Shown here piece by piece: positions 10,781 through 19,240 of a stretch of DNA of 64,000 bases. Below the pieces are notes generated by a model. That model ran no database searches, was not told where the DNA came from, and worked only from the letters and a program-made list of their open reading frames with translations. The position numbers and the translations under genes are program-made. This DNA is from Micromonospora tarapacensis (lineage in GTDB: Bacteria; Actinomycetota; Actinomycetes; Mycobacteriales; Micromonosporaceae). The stretch covers positions 62,001 to 126,000 of the forward strand of contig NZ_JAHCDI010000001.1 in assembly GCF_019697375.1 (NCBI RefSeq), given 5' to 3'. Positions within the stretch are counted from its first letter, which is position 1; the number at the start of each line of letters is the position of its first letter.

Positions 10781-11545
10781 TCACCGCCTCCGGTCGCCCG
10801 GTGCCGCCCGGGTCCCGCACACCGGAGGCAGCAGCCGGGCCAGTTCGGCCTGGTCGGCCAGGCGGCGGCCGAAGCTCAGCCGGGCCCGCCGCCGGGCGCC
10901 GGGCCGCCCGAATGTCACGAGCAGGCCGTACCGGTCGATCCGCTCGACGCGGGGCGCGTGGCCGGCGAGGCCGGCGGGGCCGGCGCTGAGGCCGAGTCGG
11001 CGGCGCAGGTAGCCGGCCATCTGGTCCGCGTGATGCTCGGCGAGGTGGGCGAGCAGCCCCGCCTCGGCCGGGTGCAGCGGGTCCGGTTCGGCCTCCGCGT
11101 ACGCCTCGGGGTCGATCCGGCGCAGCTCGCCGGCCCGGTTCCAGCGGGCCTCGGCCACCTCGAACCGGAACAGCCGGAACCGGGTGCCGACGTCGAGCAG
11201 GTCGCCGGTGGGCTCCACCGCGGCGAAGTCCACCGCCGCGCTGCGGGCCGCGTCGCCGTCCAGCCGCCGCACCCAACCGGAGACCAGGGCCCGGCCGAGC
11301 GACGGCGCCCCGGCGGCGGGCGGCAGGTCGAGCACGTCGAGCACCGCCGCGACGGCACGGTCGTCGCCGACCGGGCGCAGTGCCGCCGCGAGATCGCTGA
11401 CCACCGGCACCAGCAGCAGCACCCGGCCGTCGGGGTCGGTGGCGTGGCGGACGTGGTGCAGGCCGGGCCGGCACGCCAGGTGGACGAGGCCGGGCAACCG
11501 GCCCGCCACCAGGGTCCGGACGATCTCAGCGGGGCTGGGCCGCAT
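10781..11545 (-). CDS. DUF2470 domain protein, probable heme/iron-related
   Basis: A 254-residue protein. The C-terminal part (HPAEAGLLAHLAEHHADQMAGYLRR, about residues 157-180, then a strand-rich VERIDRYGLLVTF) fits DUF2470, found with split-barrel flavin/heme-binding proteins. The N-terminal half (HHVRHATDPDGRVLLLV) is compatible with a PNPOx-like barrel. A near-perfect DtxR/IdeR iron box lies 15 bases upstream of the ATG, so expression should rise when iron is scarce. A role in heme iron use is an inference from domain and regulation. Confidence 0.75.
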   Translation of the reverse strand: MRPSPAEIVRTLVAGRLPGLVHLACRPGLHHVRHATDPDGRVLLLVPVVSDLAAALRPVGDDRAVAAVLDVLDLPPAAGAPSLGRALVSGWVRRLDGDAARSAAVDFAAVEPTGDLLDVGTRFRLFRFEVAEARWNRAGELRRIDPEAYAEAEPDPLHPAEAGLLAHLAEHHADQMAGYLRRRLGLSAGPAGLAGHAPRVERIDRYGLLVTFGRPGARRRARLSFGRRLADQAELARLLPPVCGTRAAPGDRRR

Positions 11546-11559
11546 GACACGACCTCCTT

Positions 11560-11578
11560 TGAGGTTAGGCTTACCTAA
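11560..11578. promoter_or_regulatory. DtxR/IdeR iron box
   Basis: TGAGGTTAGGCTTACCTAA matches the 19-base consensus TTAGGTTAGGCTAACCTAA at 17 positions. It sits directly upstream of the DUF2470 gene and downstream of the ABC exporter stop, so the DUF2470 gene is the target. Confidence 0.85.
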
Positions 11579-11609
11579 CTCGGAGGGTATGACATCGGCC
11601 CGGCGCCGT

Positions 11610-13400
11610 CTACCGGGTCTGTTCCAACCACGAGGCGTAGAGCAGGCCGTAGACCGAATCCGGGTCGCGGATCAGCTCGTCGTGCGGGCCGCGCTGCACG
11701 ACCCGGCCCCGGTCCACCACGATCACCTCGTCGGCACCCTGCGCGGTGGAGAGGCGGTGCGCGATGGCCAGCGTCGTCCGGCCGCGGGTGACCGCGTCCA
11801 GGGCCCGTTGCAACCGCACCTCGGTCGCCGGGTCGACGGCGCTGGTCGCCTCGTCCAGCACCAGCAGATCCGGATCCGCCACGTACGCCCGGGCCAGCGC
11901 GACCAGCTGGCGCTCCCCCACGCTCAACGCCTCGCCACGCTCCCCCACCCCGGTGGCCAGCCCGGCCGGCAGCCCGTCCAGCCAGTCGGCCAGGCCCAAC
12001 TCGGTGAAGGCGGCGGTGAGCTGCTCGTCGGTCAACTCCGGGCGGGCGAAGCGGACATTGTCCGCGACCGTGGCGTCGAACAGGAACCCGTCCTGCGGCA
12101 CCATCACCACCCGGGACCGCAACGAGTCGAAGCGGATCTCGGTCAGCGGCACGCCCGACAGCAGCACGGCGCCGGACGCCGGGTCCATCAGCCGGGTCAG
12201 CAGCTTGGCGAAGGTGGTCTTGCCGCTGCCCGTCTCGCCGACCACCGCCACCCGGCTCTTGGCCGGGATCTCCAGGTTGACGTCGTGCAGCACGGTCGGG
12301 CCGCCCGGATAGGCGAACCGCACCCCGGCGAACCGGATGTCCAGCGGACCCGCGGGCAGCTCGCGGCCCTGCCGGCCCGGGTCGGCCACGTCCGGCGCGA
12401 TGTCCAGCACGTCCAGCACGCGACGCCAGCCGGCGATCGCGTTCTGCGCCTCGTTGAGCACCTCGGTGGCGATCTGCACCGGCTGGATGAAGAGCGTGAC
12501 CAGGAAGAGGAACGCGGTGATCTCGCCGACGGTCAGCGTCCGGTCGGCACCGAGGAACACCCCCAGCACCACCACGCCGGCCAGGGCCAACCCGGCGGCC
12601 AGCTCGCCGACGGAGCTGCCGAGGATGCTGATCCGGATCGCCCGCTGCTGGGCCTGTCGCTGGCCGTCGATCGCCTCGTCCAACCGCCGGGAGGTCCGCC
12701 CGGCGATGCCGTACGCCCGGATCACCGGCGCACCGACCACGCTCTCGCCGACCGCCGCCAGCAGCGCGCCGGTGCGCTGCCGGACCACCCCGTAGGCGGC
12801 GGCGAGCCGGCGTTGCAGCAACCGGATCACCAGGACCGCCGGCACGAAGGCGGCGAAGACCACCAACGTCAGCTGCCAGGAGTACGCCAGCATCACCGCG
12901 GTGGTGACCGCCAGCTGCCCGAGGTTGACCAGCAGGATCACCCCGCCCCACTGGAGGAACTGGGTGATCTGGTCGACGTCGCTGGTGACCCGGGAGACCA
13001 GGGAACCCCGCCGCTCGGACTGCTGGTGCAGCATCGACAGGTCGTGCACGTGCCGGAAGGCCCGGACCCGCACCGCGGCCAACGCCGTCTCGCTGACCGT
13101 GAACAGCCGGCGCATCATCAGGTAGCCGCAGGCCGTGGTCACCACCAGCACCGCGGCGGTGACCCCCACCACCACGAACAACGCGTCCAGGTCGAGCCCG
13201 CCGGCGATGCCCCGGTCGATGCCCTGCTGCACCGCCACCGGAACGGCCACCCGGCCGATCATGTAGACCAGCGCCAGCCCGAGCGTGCCGGCCAGCCCGA
13301 CCCGCAGTTGCGGGGAGAGCGCCAGACCCCGGCGCAGCGTCCACCACGTCGACTCGGGCCGCTCCGGCACCGGTGTCGTCCCGTCCACGGCCACGCTCAC
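11610..13400 (-). CDS. ABC exporter half-transporter, catalytic subunit
   Basis: About 596 residues: six-helix membrane domain (residues to about 330), then a nucleotide-binding domain with Walker A GETGSGKTT, Q-loop MVPQDGFLF, signature LSVGERQ (not the usual LSGGQ), Walker B LLVLDEATSAVD and switch histidine IAHRLST. With its upstream partner it should form a heterodimer with one active ATP site. GTG at 13400 (VSVAVDG) has GAAAGG about 10 bases upstream; another GTG three codons earlier is possible. Substrate unknown (lipid or drug). Confidence 0.9.
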   Translation of the reverse strand: MSVAVDGTTPVPERPESTWWTLRRGLALSPQLRVGLAGTLGLALVYMIGRVAVPVAVQQGIDRGIAGGLDLDALFVVVGVTAAVLVVTTACGYLMMRRLFTVSETALAAVRVRAFRHVHDLSMLHQQSERRGSLVSRVTSDVDQITQFLQWGGVILLVNLGQLAVTTAVMLAYSWQLTLVVFAAFVPAVLVIRLLQRRLAAAYGVVRQRTGALLAAVGESVVGAPVIRAYGIAGRTSRRLDEAIDGQRQAQQRAIRISILGSSVGELAAGLALAGVVVLGVFLGADRTLTVGEITAFLFLVTLFIQPVQIATEVLNEAQNAIAGWRRVLDVLDIAPDVADPGRQGRELPAGPLDIRFAGVRFAYPGGPTVLHDVNLEIPAKSRVAVVGETGSGKTTFAKLLTRLMDPASGAVLLSGVPLTEIRFDSLRSRVVMVPQDGFLFDATVADNVRFARPELTDEQLTAAFTELGLADWLDGLPAGLATGVGERGEALSVGERQLVALARAYVADPDLLVLDEATSAVDPATEVRLQRALDAVTRGRTTLAIAHRLSTAQGADEVIVVDRGRVVQRGPHDELIRDPDSVYGLLYASWLEQTR

Positions 13401-13408
13401 CGGGCCCA

Positions 13409-13462
13409 CCTTTCGTTCGCGGCTGCGGGACTCCGCCGCGCCGCGTTCCTCGCGCTCACCGG
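13409..13462 (-). repeat. Intercistronic repeat, copy 1
   Basis: On the minus strand it begins just ahead of the TGA stop of the upstream ABC gene, continues GCGCGAGGA, has a variable middle, and ends CGCGAACGAAAGG, which supplies the Shine-Dalgarno of the next gene. The same element occurs at 43005-43060 between murG and murC. Confidence 0.6.
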
Positions 13463-15324
13463 TCCACCTCCAGGGGGGAGGGCAGCGGGGCGACCTCGTC
13501 GTACGTGGGCTGCCGGTCGGGGTCGACCTCGGCCTGCTCGTAGGCGGTGACCAGGTCGGCGTAGCCGGGCACGGTGGCCAGCAGCGTGGCGTGGGTGCCG
13601 CGCGCCACCACCCGCCCGTGCTCCAGGTAGATGACCTCGTCGGCGAGGGCGATGGTGGCTCGCCGGTAGGCCACCACCAGGATCGACGCCGACGGCCCGC
13701 CGCCCCCGGCCGAGCGCAGCCCGGCCAGGATGGCGGCCTCCACGCGGGGGTCGACCGCGCTGGTCGCGTCGTCGAGCACCAGCAGGCGGGGACGCCCGGC
13801 CAACGCCCGGGCGAGGGTGAGCCGCTGACGCTGGCCGCCGGAGAGCGAGGTGCCCCGCTCGCCGACCATGGTGTCCAGCCCGTCGGGCAGGGCGGCGACG
13901 AAACCGTCGGCCTCGGCCAGTCGCAGCGCCGCCCAGACCGCCCCGTCGTCGACGCCCGCCCGGTCCAGCGCGACGTTGGCCCGGACGGTGTCGTCGAAGA
14001 CGAACGGCACCTGGGCCACCAGCGCGGCGACGCCGGCCAGCGAGTCCGCGGTCAGCTCGCGCACGTCCACCCCGTCGATGCCGACCGTGCCGGCACGCGG
14101 GTCCACCAGTCGCAGCGCCAACGCCGCCACGGTCGACTTTCCGGCTCCGGTCGGCCCGACCAGAGCGACGATCTTCCCGGCTCCGACGGTGAACGAGACC
14201 TCGCCGAGCACCTCGGCGCCAGGCAGGTGCGCCTCGGCGGGTTCGTAGGCGAACCCGACGTCGGTGAAGGTGAGCGCGGCCGGCCCCGCGGCGGCCGGGT
14301 CCAGCCGGGTGGTGCCGTACGGCATCTCGCCGGTGGCGTCGAGCACCCGGCGCACCCGGTCCCAGCCGGCGACGCTGCGCGGCAACTCGGCCAGCACCCA
14401 GCCGATGGCCCGGACCGGGAAGGCCAGCACGGTGAACAGGAAGGCGACGCTGACCAGCTCGGACACCTCGATGGCGCCCTGCCGCAGCCGGTACGCGCCG
14501 ACCACCAGCACGGCGAGGGTGCCGAGACTGGGCAGCGTCTCCAGCATCGGGTCGAAGATGCCGCGCAGCCGGCCGACGGAGATCAGCGCGTCGCGCAACT
14601 CGCCGGCCCGACCCGCGAACCGGGCCGTCTCCTGGGCCTCCCGGCCCATCGTCTTGACCACCAGCGCCCCGTCGAAGCTCTCGTGGGCGATGCCACTGAC
14701 CTCGGCCCGAAGCCGCTGCGCACGCGCCTGGCGCGGCGCCATCCGGCGGGAGTAGGCCACGTTGAGCGCGAACAGCGCCGGAAAGACGGCCAACCCGACG
14801 AGCGCCAGCGCCCAGTCGACGGCGAACAGCGACGCCACCGCGCCGAGCAGCATCACCAGCGTGCCGACGGCGAAGGGCAGCGGGGCGATCGGGTGCCAGG
14901 CGGCCTCCACGTCGGAGTTGGCGTTCGACAACAGGGTGCCGGTGGCGTTGCGGTGGTGCCAGGACAGCGGCAGCTCCAGGTAACGGCGGGTGACCCGGCG
15001 GCGGTAGTCGGCCTGGAGACGGAACTGCATGTAGCCCGCGCCGAGGCGCCGGCCGAAGATGCCGGCCACCCGAAGCACGCTCAGCCCGAACAGCGCCGTG
15101 GCGGCCAGGGCCAGCACACCCACCGCGACCGAGCCGGACTCGACCGAGGGGATCACCACGTCGCCGACCACCCCGCCGACCACGAACGCGCTGGCGACCA
15201 CCATCAGCCCGAACAGCACGCTGCCGGACACCGCGACCGCGAAGATCCTCGGCTGTTCCCGGATGGCCCGCCCGAGGACGCCCAGCCCGCGGCCGAGTAC
15301 CTCCCGACTAGTCCCGCTCGCCAC
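13456..15324 (-). CDS. ABC exporter half-transporter, degenerate subunit
   Basis: A 622-residue membrane ABC protein. The NBD has Walker A GPTGAGKST and a canonical signature LSGGQRQRL, but the residue after Walker B is Asp instead of the catalytic Glu (LLVLDDATSAVD) and the switch His is Tyr (VVAYRRAT). Its partner at 11610 has Glu and His but a poor signature. Together they give one competent and one degenerate site, as in TM287/288-type heterodimers. GTG at 15324 follows GGGGGAG. First gene of the pair. Confidence 0.9.
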   Translation of the reverse strand: MASGTSREVLGRGLGVLGRAIREQPRIFAVAVSGSVLFGLMVVASAFVVGGVVGDVVIPSVESGSVAVGVLALAATALFGLSVLRVAGIFGRRLGAGYMQFRLQADYRRRVTRRYLELPLSWHHRNATGTLLSNANSDVEAAWHPIAPLPFAVGTLVMLLGAVASLFAVDWALALVGLAVFPALFALNVAYSRRMAPRQARAQRLRAEVSGIAHESFDGALVVKTMGREAQETARFAGRAGELRDALISVGRLRGIFDPMLETLPSLGTLAVLVVGAYRLRQGAIEVSELVSVAFLFTVLAFPVRAIGWVLAELPRSVAGWDRVRRVLDATGEMPYGTTRLDPAAAGPAALTFTDVGFAYEPAEAHLPGAEVLGEVSFTVGAGKIVALVGPTGAGKSTVAALALRLVDPRAGTVGIDGVDVRELTADSLAGVAALVAQVPFVFDDTVRANVALDRAGVDDGAVWAALRLAEADGFVAALPDGLDTMVGERGTSLSGGQRQRLTLARALAGRPRLLVLDDATSAVDPRVEAAILAGLRSAGGGGPSASILVVAYRRATIALADEVIYLEHGRVVARGTHATLLATVPGYADLVTAYEQAEVDPDRQPTYDEVAPLPSPLEVDR

Positions 15325-15475
15325 ATTCTCCCCCGCCGTAAGCCGCCATAATCCTCTCTCATCCTTACCGCTGCGCGTCGGGTCCGCCGACCCGCGGCAA
15401 TATGTCCGACGTCACGTCGGCTCGGTGGATCGCTCCGGCGTCACACCGGAGCGGCAACCCGCCCCCGCACCGGCC

Positions 15476-15481
15476 TACGAT
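15476..15481 (+). promoter_or_regulatory. -10 box TACGAT (leaderless)
   Basis: TACGAT is followed by 7 bases and the ATG of the TIGR03085-type gene at 15489. This is the classical leaderless layout; no Shine-Dalgarno is present. Confidence 0.5.
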
Positions 15482-15488
15482 CACTGTC

Positions 15489-16118
15489 ATGCCGCGGTAC
15501 GCCCGATCGGAGCGCGAGGCGCTCACCGAGCTGATGTCCACCCTGGGGCCGGACGCCCCGACCATCAACGAGGGCTGGACCATCCGTGATCTTGCCGCAC
15601 ACCTGGTCGTCCGGGAACGGCGCCCGGACGCCGCGGCCGGCCTGGTGGTCGCGCCGCTGCGCGGATACGCCGAGCGGGTGCGCCGCGAGATCGCCGCGCT
15701 CGGCTGGGCCGAACTGCTCGGACAGGTGCGGCGACCACCGGTGTGGAGCCCGGTGAGCAACCCGCTGGCCGACGAGCTGGCCAACACGTTGGAGTTCTTC
15801 ATCCACCACGAGGACGTGCGCCGCGCCCAGGCGGGCTGGCGGCCGCGGGAGTTGCCGGCGGGACTGGACCGGGCGCTGTGGCGGCGCACCTCGACCCTGG
15901 CCAGGCTGGCCCTGCGCCGCTTCCCCGCCCACCTGCTCGTGCAGGCACCCGGACACGGCGAGGTGGCCACGGGCCGTGGCGGTGAGCCGCTGCGGCTGGT
16001 CGGTACACCGGGCGAGCTGGCGCTGTTCCTGTCCGGTCGGCAGCGGATCGCGCGGGTGCAACTCGACGGCGGTCCGGAGCTGGCGGACCGGTTGCGCGGC
16101 ACCAACCTGGGCTTCTAA
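15489..16118 (+). CDS. TIGR03085 family metal-binding protein
   Basis: A 209-residue protein starting MPRYARSEREALTELMSTLGPDAPTINEGWTIRDLAAHLVVRERRPDAA, characteristic of the actinobacterial TIGR03085 family, related to DinB/maleylpyruvate-isomerase-like mycothiol-dependent proteins. Candidate metal ligands include His in AAHLVVRE and FFIHHEDVRRA. The exact reaction is unknown. The start is fixed by the TACGAT box 7 bases upstream. Confidence 0.85.
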   Translation: MPRYARSEREALTELMSTLGPDAPTINEGWTIRDLAAHLVVRERRPDAAAGLVVAPLRGYAERVRREIAALGWAELLGQVRRPPVWSPVSNPLADELANTLEFFIHHEDVRRAQAGWRPRELPAGLDRALWRRTSTLARLALRRFPAHLLVQAPGHGEVATGRGGEPLRLVGTPGELALFLSGRQRIARVQLDGGPELADRLRGTNLGF

Positions 16119-16242
16119 CACGCTGTACGGAACCGGTCACGGGGTAATCCGAAACGTTATTCGCCTGATCGACCGCCCGACATCGGCGCTCCCTTACGCT
16201 GTCCGCGCCGCCTCGTGGGGGGGCGGCGCGACAGGGAGCGCG

Positions 16243-17181
16243 ATGCGAAGCTTTGCGGTCTCGGCCCTGCGAGAGCCCCCGTTCTCCAGCGCCCGGCACG
16301 ACGACACGGAGCGGGTGGCTCGGGAGAGCGCGGACTGGGCGCAGCACCTGGGCCTGATCAGTAACGGGCACCGGCTGCACCGGGCGGATGCCGCCGGGCT
16401 CGCCGGACGGGCCTGCCCGCAGGGACCGCTGGACCGCCTGCGGCTGCTGACCGACCTGATCTCCTGGCTGTTCGTCATGGATGACGCCTGCGACGAGGAC
16501 GGTCTGGGCAGCGAGCCGACCGGTCTCGCGCCGACCGTGGCCGCCCTGCTGGACGTGCTGGACCACCACGGCGGGCCGGGTCCGGTGCCCGCCGGTGTCG
16601 CCGGGGCGCTGGGGCTCGGACTGGCCGACCTGTGCCGGCGGGTCCGCGCCCACCGGCGCCCGGCCCTGCTGCTCTGCTTCACCGCCGCGATGCGCGAGTA
16701 CCTGCTCGCGCTGCTCTGGGAGGCGGCCAACCGGGAACACGAGCGGGTTCCCGCGGTCGACGAGTACGTCCAGATGCGCCGACACACCGGCGCCGTGTAC
16801 CCGAGCCTCGCCCTGACCGATCTGGCCCTGAACGGCTTCCCGCCGGCCTCCCGCCGGGCCGACCCCGGCTGGGCCGCCCTGGAGTCGATCGCCGCCGACC
16901 TGATCTGCTGGTGCAACGACGTCTTCTCCTACGACAAGGAGCAGCACGGCGGGCCGGACGCACACAACCTGATCACGGTGCTGACCTGGGAGGTCGGCGA
17001 CGAGTCGGTGGCGTTGCGGGCCGCCGCCGAACGGTTCAACGACCGGCTCGACGCGTACCTGGCCGCCGAGAACGACCTGCTGGCCAGCCACGGCGACGCG
17101 GTGCGACCGGCGCTGAAGACCCGGCGCAACTGGATCCGGGCCACCTACGACTGGTCGCGGGCGGCGGCGCGGTACGCGTGA
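16243..17181 (+). CDS. Class I terpene synthase
   Basis: A 312-residue terpene cyclase that would ionise a prenyl diphosphate (probably FPP) with three Mg ions. The Asp-rich motif is DDACDED (about residues 83-89) and the NSE triad is NDVFSYDKE (about 226-234). A pyrophosphate-sensor/effector region reads RRHTGAVYP and a C-terminal RY pair is present (SRAAARY). The ATG follows AGGGAG. It is not accompanied by P450 or prenyltransferase genes, so the product cannot be guessed. It could also be a member that makes a volatile sesquiterpene. Confidence 0.9.
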   Translation: MRSFAVSALREPPFSSARHDDTERVARESADWAQHLGLISNGHRLHRADAAGLAGRACPQGPLDRLRLLTDLISWLFVMDDACDEDGLGSEPTGLAPTVAALLDVLDHHGGPGPVPAGVAGALGLGLADLCRRVRAHRRPALLLCFTAAMREYLLALLWEAANREHERVPAVDEYVQMRRHTGAVYPSLALTDLALNGFPPASRRADPGWAALESIAADLICWCNDVFSYDKEQHGGPDAHNLITVLTWEVGDESVALRAAAERFNDRLDAYLAAENDLLASHGDAVRPALKTRRNWIRATYDWSRAAARYA

Positions 17182-17278
17182 GACAAGGGGTCCACCTGAC
17201 GGGAGCGGCGGCGTGGATGATCGTCAGCACTAGCCGATGCCCGGCGCAGGCAATACCCTTCGGTAACGAATACCGACC

Positions 17279-19141
17279 GTGACGACCGTCACGCCTCCAC
17301 CCCCGAAGGCGGCTACAGCGATGGCTCTCGATGTACCGTACCGTTCCATTCCTGACATGTTCCTCAAGCGCGTGGCCGCCACCCCCGAGCGCCCCGCCTT
17401 TGCCCACCCCGGCCCGGCCGGGCCGGTCTGGCTGACCTGGGCACAGGTCGCCGAGCGGGCCCGGGCGGTCGCCGCCGGCCTGCACGGCCTGGGTGTCGGG
17501 CCGGAGGATCCGGTGGCGATCCTGGCGAACACCCGACTCGAATGGGTGATCACCGACTTCGGCATCATGTGCGCCAGCGGCGCCACGACCACGGTCTATC
17601 CGACGACCGAGCCGGAGGACGCCACCTACATCATCGCGGACTCCGGCTCGAAGGTGCTCTTCGCCGAGGACCCGGACCAGGCGGCGAAGATCGCCGGGGC
17701 GACGCTACCGGCGCTGACCCACGTCGTCCTCTTCGACGGCACCCCCGACCCGTCGGCGGCGGTGCCCCAGCTGACCCTCGCCCAGTTGGAGGAGCAGGGC
17801 TCCCAGCGGCTCGCCGAGGACCCGGAGCTGATCGAGCGCCTGGTCGCCGGCATCGGTCCGGACCACCTGGCCACCCTGATCTACACCTCGGGCACCACCG
17901 GCCGGCCCAAGGGCGTCGAGCTGCTGCACGGCGGCTGGTGCTGGGAGGGCGTGGCGCAGAAGGAGGTCGGGCTGCTGCGCGACGACGACCTGCAGTACCT
18001 CTGGCTCCCGCTGTCCCACTCGTTCGGCAAGACGCTGCTCTGCGGCGCCACCCACGTCGGCCTGCCGACGTACGTGGACGGCCGGGTCGACAAGCTGGTC
18101 GAGCTGCTCTCGGTCGTCCGGCCGACGCTGATGTGCGGAGCGCCCCGGGTCTTCGAGAAGGTCTACAACAAGTCGGTGACCACCGCGCGGGACGCCGGCG
18201 GCGCCAAGGCGAGGATCTTCGCCTGGGCGGTGGGCGTCGGCAAGGAGAAGGTCGCCCTGGAACAGGCCGGCAAGGCGGTCCCCGGCGGGCTGAGGTTGAA
18301 GTACACGCTGGCCGAGAAGCTGGTCTTCAGCAAGCTCCAGGCCCGCCTCGGCGGCCGGATCCGGGTGCTGGTGTCCGGCGCCGCCCCGCTCAGTCCGGAG
18401 ATCGCCACCTTCTTCGCCGCGGCGAACCTGCCGATCTCCGAGGGCTACGGGCTGACCGAGACCAGTGCCGGCAACTTCGTCAACCCGCCGCAGGGGCTGC
18501 GCATCGGCACCGTCGGCACGGCGTTGGGTGACCTGGAGTGCCGCATCGACACCGACGGCGAGATCCTGATCAAGGGCCGGCCGGTGATGCGGGGTTACCA
18601 CAACCTGCCCGAGGAGACGGCCGCCGCGTTCACCGAGGACGGCTTCTTCCGCACCGGGGACATCGGCAGCCTCGACGACGACGGCTACCTGCGCATCACC
18701 GACCGCAAGAAGGACCTGGTCAAGACCTCCGGCGGCAAGTACGTCGCGCCGTCGCACATCGAGGGCACGTTCAAGGCGACCTGCCCGTACACCTCGCAGG
18801 CGGTGGTCATCGGCCAGGCGCGCAGCTTCTGCACCATGCTGGTCACGCTGGACCCGGACGCCATCGTCGGCTGGGCGACGGGCACCCCGCTGGAGGGCCG
18901 CCCGTACGCCGAGATCGTCGCCTCGCCCGAGGCCCTGGCCATGGTGGAGGAGTACGTCGCCGAGGTCAACAGCAAGCTGAACCGCTGGGAGACCATCAAG
19001 AAGGTCACCATCCTGCCCCGTGACCTGACCATCGAGAACGGCGAGATCACCCCGTCGCTGAAGATCAAGCGCCGCGGGGTGGAGAGCAACTTCTCCGCCG
19101 AGATCGACAAGATGTACGCCGGCACCGTCGCCGAGGTCTGA
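17279..19141 (+). CDS. Long-chain fatty acid-CoA ligase (AMP-dependent synthetase)
   Basis: A 620-residue adenylate-forming enzyme that activates fatty acids through acyl-AMP to acyl-CoA. Motifs: P-loop-like LIYTSGTTGRPKG (about residue 200), SEGYGLTETSA, and RTGDIGSLDDDGYLRITDRKKDLVKTSGGKYVAP; the last block contains the hinge and the lysine region. Overall pattern is FadD15-like. The GTG at 17279 is used here; a later ATG (MALDVPYRS, 17321) also fits. It stands alone, 97 bases after the terpene synthase, and ends before a strong terminator. Confidence 0.92.
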   Translation: MTTVTPPPPKAATAMALDVPYRSIPDMFLKRVAATPERPAFAHPGPAGPVWLTWAQVAERARAVAAGLHGLGVGPEDPVAILANTRLEWVITDFGIMCASGATTTVYPTTEPEDATYIIADSGSKVLFAEDPDQAAKIAGATLPALTHVVLFDGTPDPSAAVPQLTLAQLEEQGSQRLAEDPELIERLVAGIGPDHLATLIYTSGTTGRPKGVELLHGGWCWEGVAQKEVGLLRDDDLQYLWLPLSHSFGKTLLCGATHVGLPTYVDGRVDKLVELLSVVRPTLMCGAPRVFEKVYNKSVTTARDAGGAKARIFAWAVGVGKEKVALEQAGKAVPGGLRLKYTLAEKLVFSKLQARLGGRIRVLVSGAAPLSPEIATFFAAANLPISEGYGLTETSAGNFVNPPQGLRIGTVGTALGDLECRIDTDGEILIKGRPVMRGYHNLPEETAAAFTEDGFFRTGDIGSLDDDGYLRITDRKKDLVKTSGGKYVAPSHIEGTFKATCPYTSQAVVIGQARSFCTMLVTLDPDAIVGWATGTPLEGRPYAEIVASPEALAMVEEYVAEVNSKLNRWETIKKVTILPRDLTIENGEITPSLKIKRRGVESNFSAEIDKMYAGTVAEV

Positions 19142-19153
19142 CGACAGGTCGCC

Positions 19154-19193
19154 GCGTCGGCCCCGCCCCGGACCCCGGGTGCGGGGCCGACGC
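19154..19193. terminator. Bidirectional hairpin terminator
   Basis: Arms GCGTCGGCCCCGC (19154-19166) and GCGGGGCCGACGC (19181-19193) pair perfectly over 13 bases with a 14-base loop. It lies between the convergent acyl-CoA ligase and MocR genes. There is no T-tract, as is common in high-GC actinobacteria. Confidence 0.7.
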
Positions 19194-19240
19194 GTACCCC
19201 GGCGGGGTCGGGCGACTCGGCACCGGCCCGCCGGTGGCGG

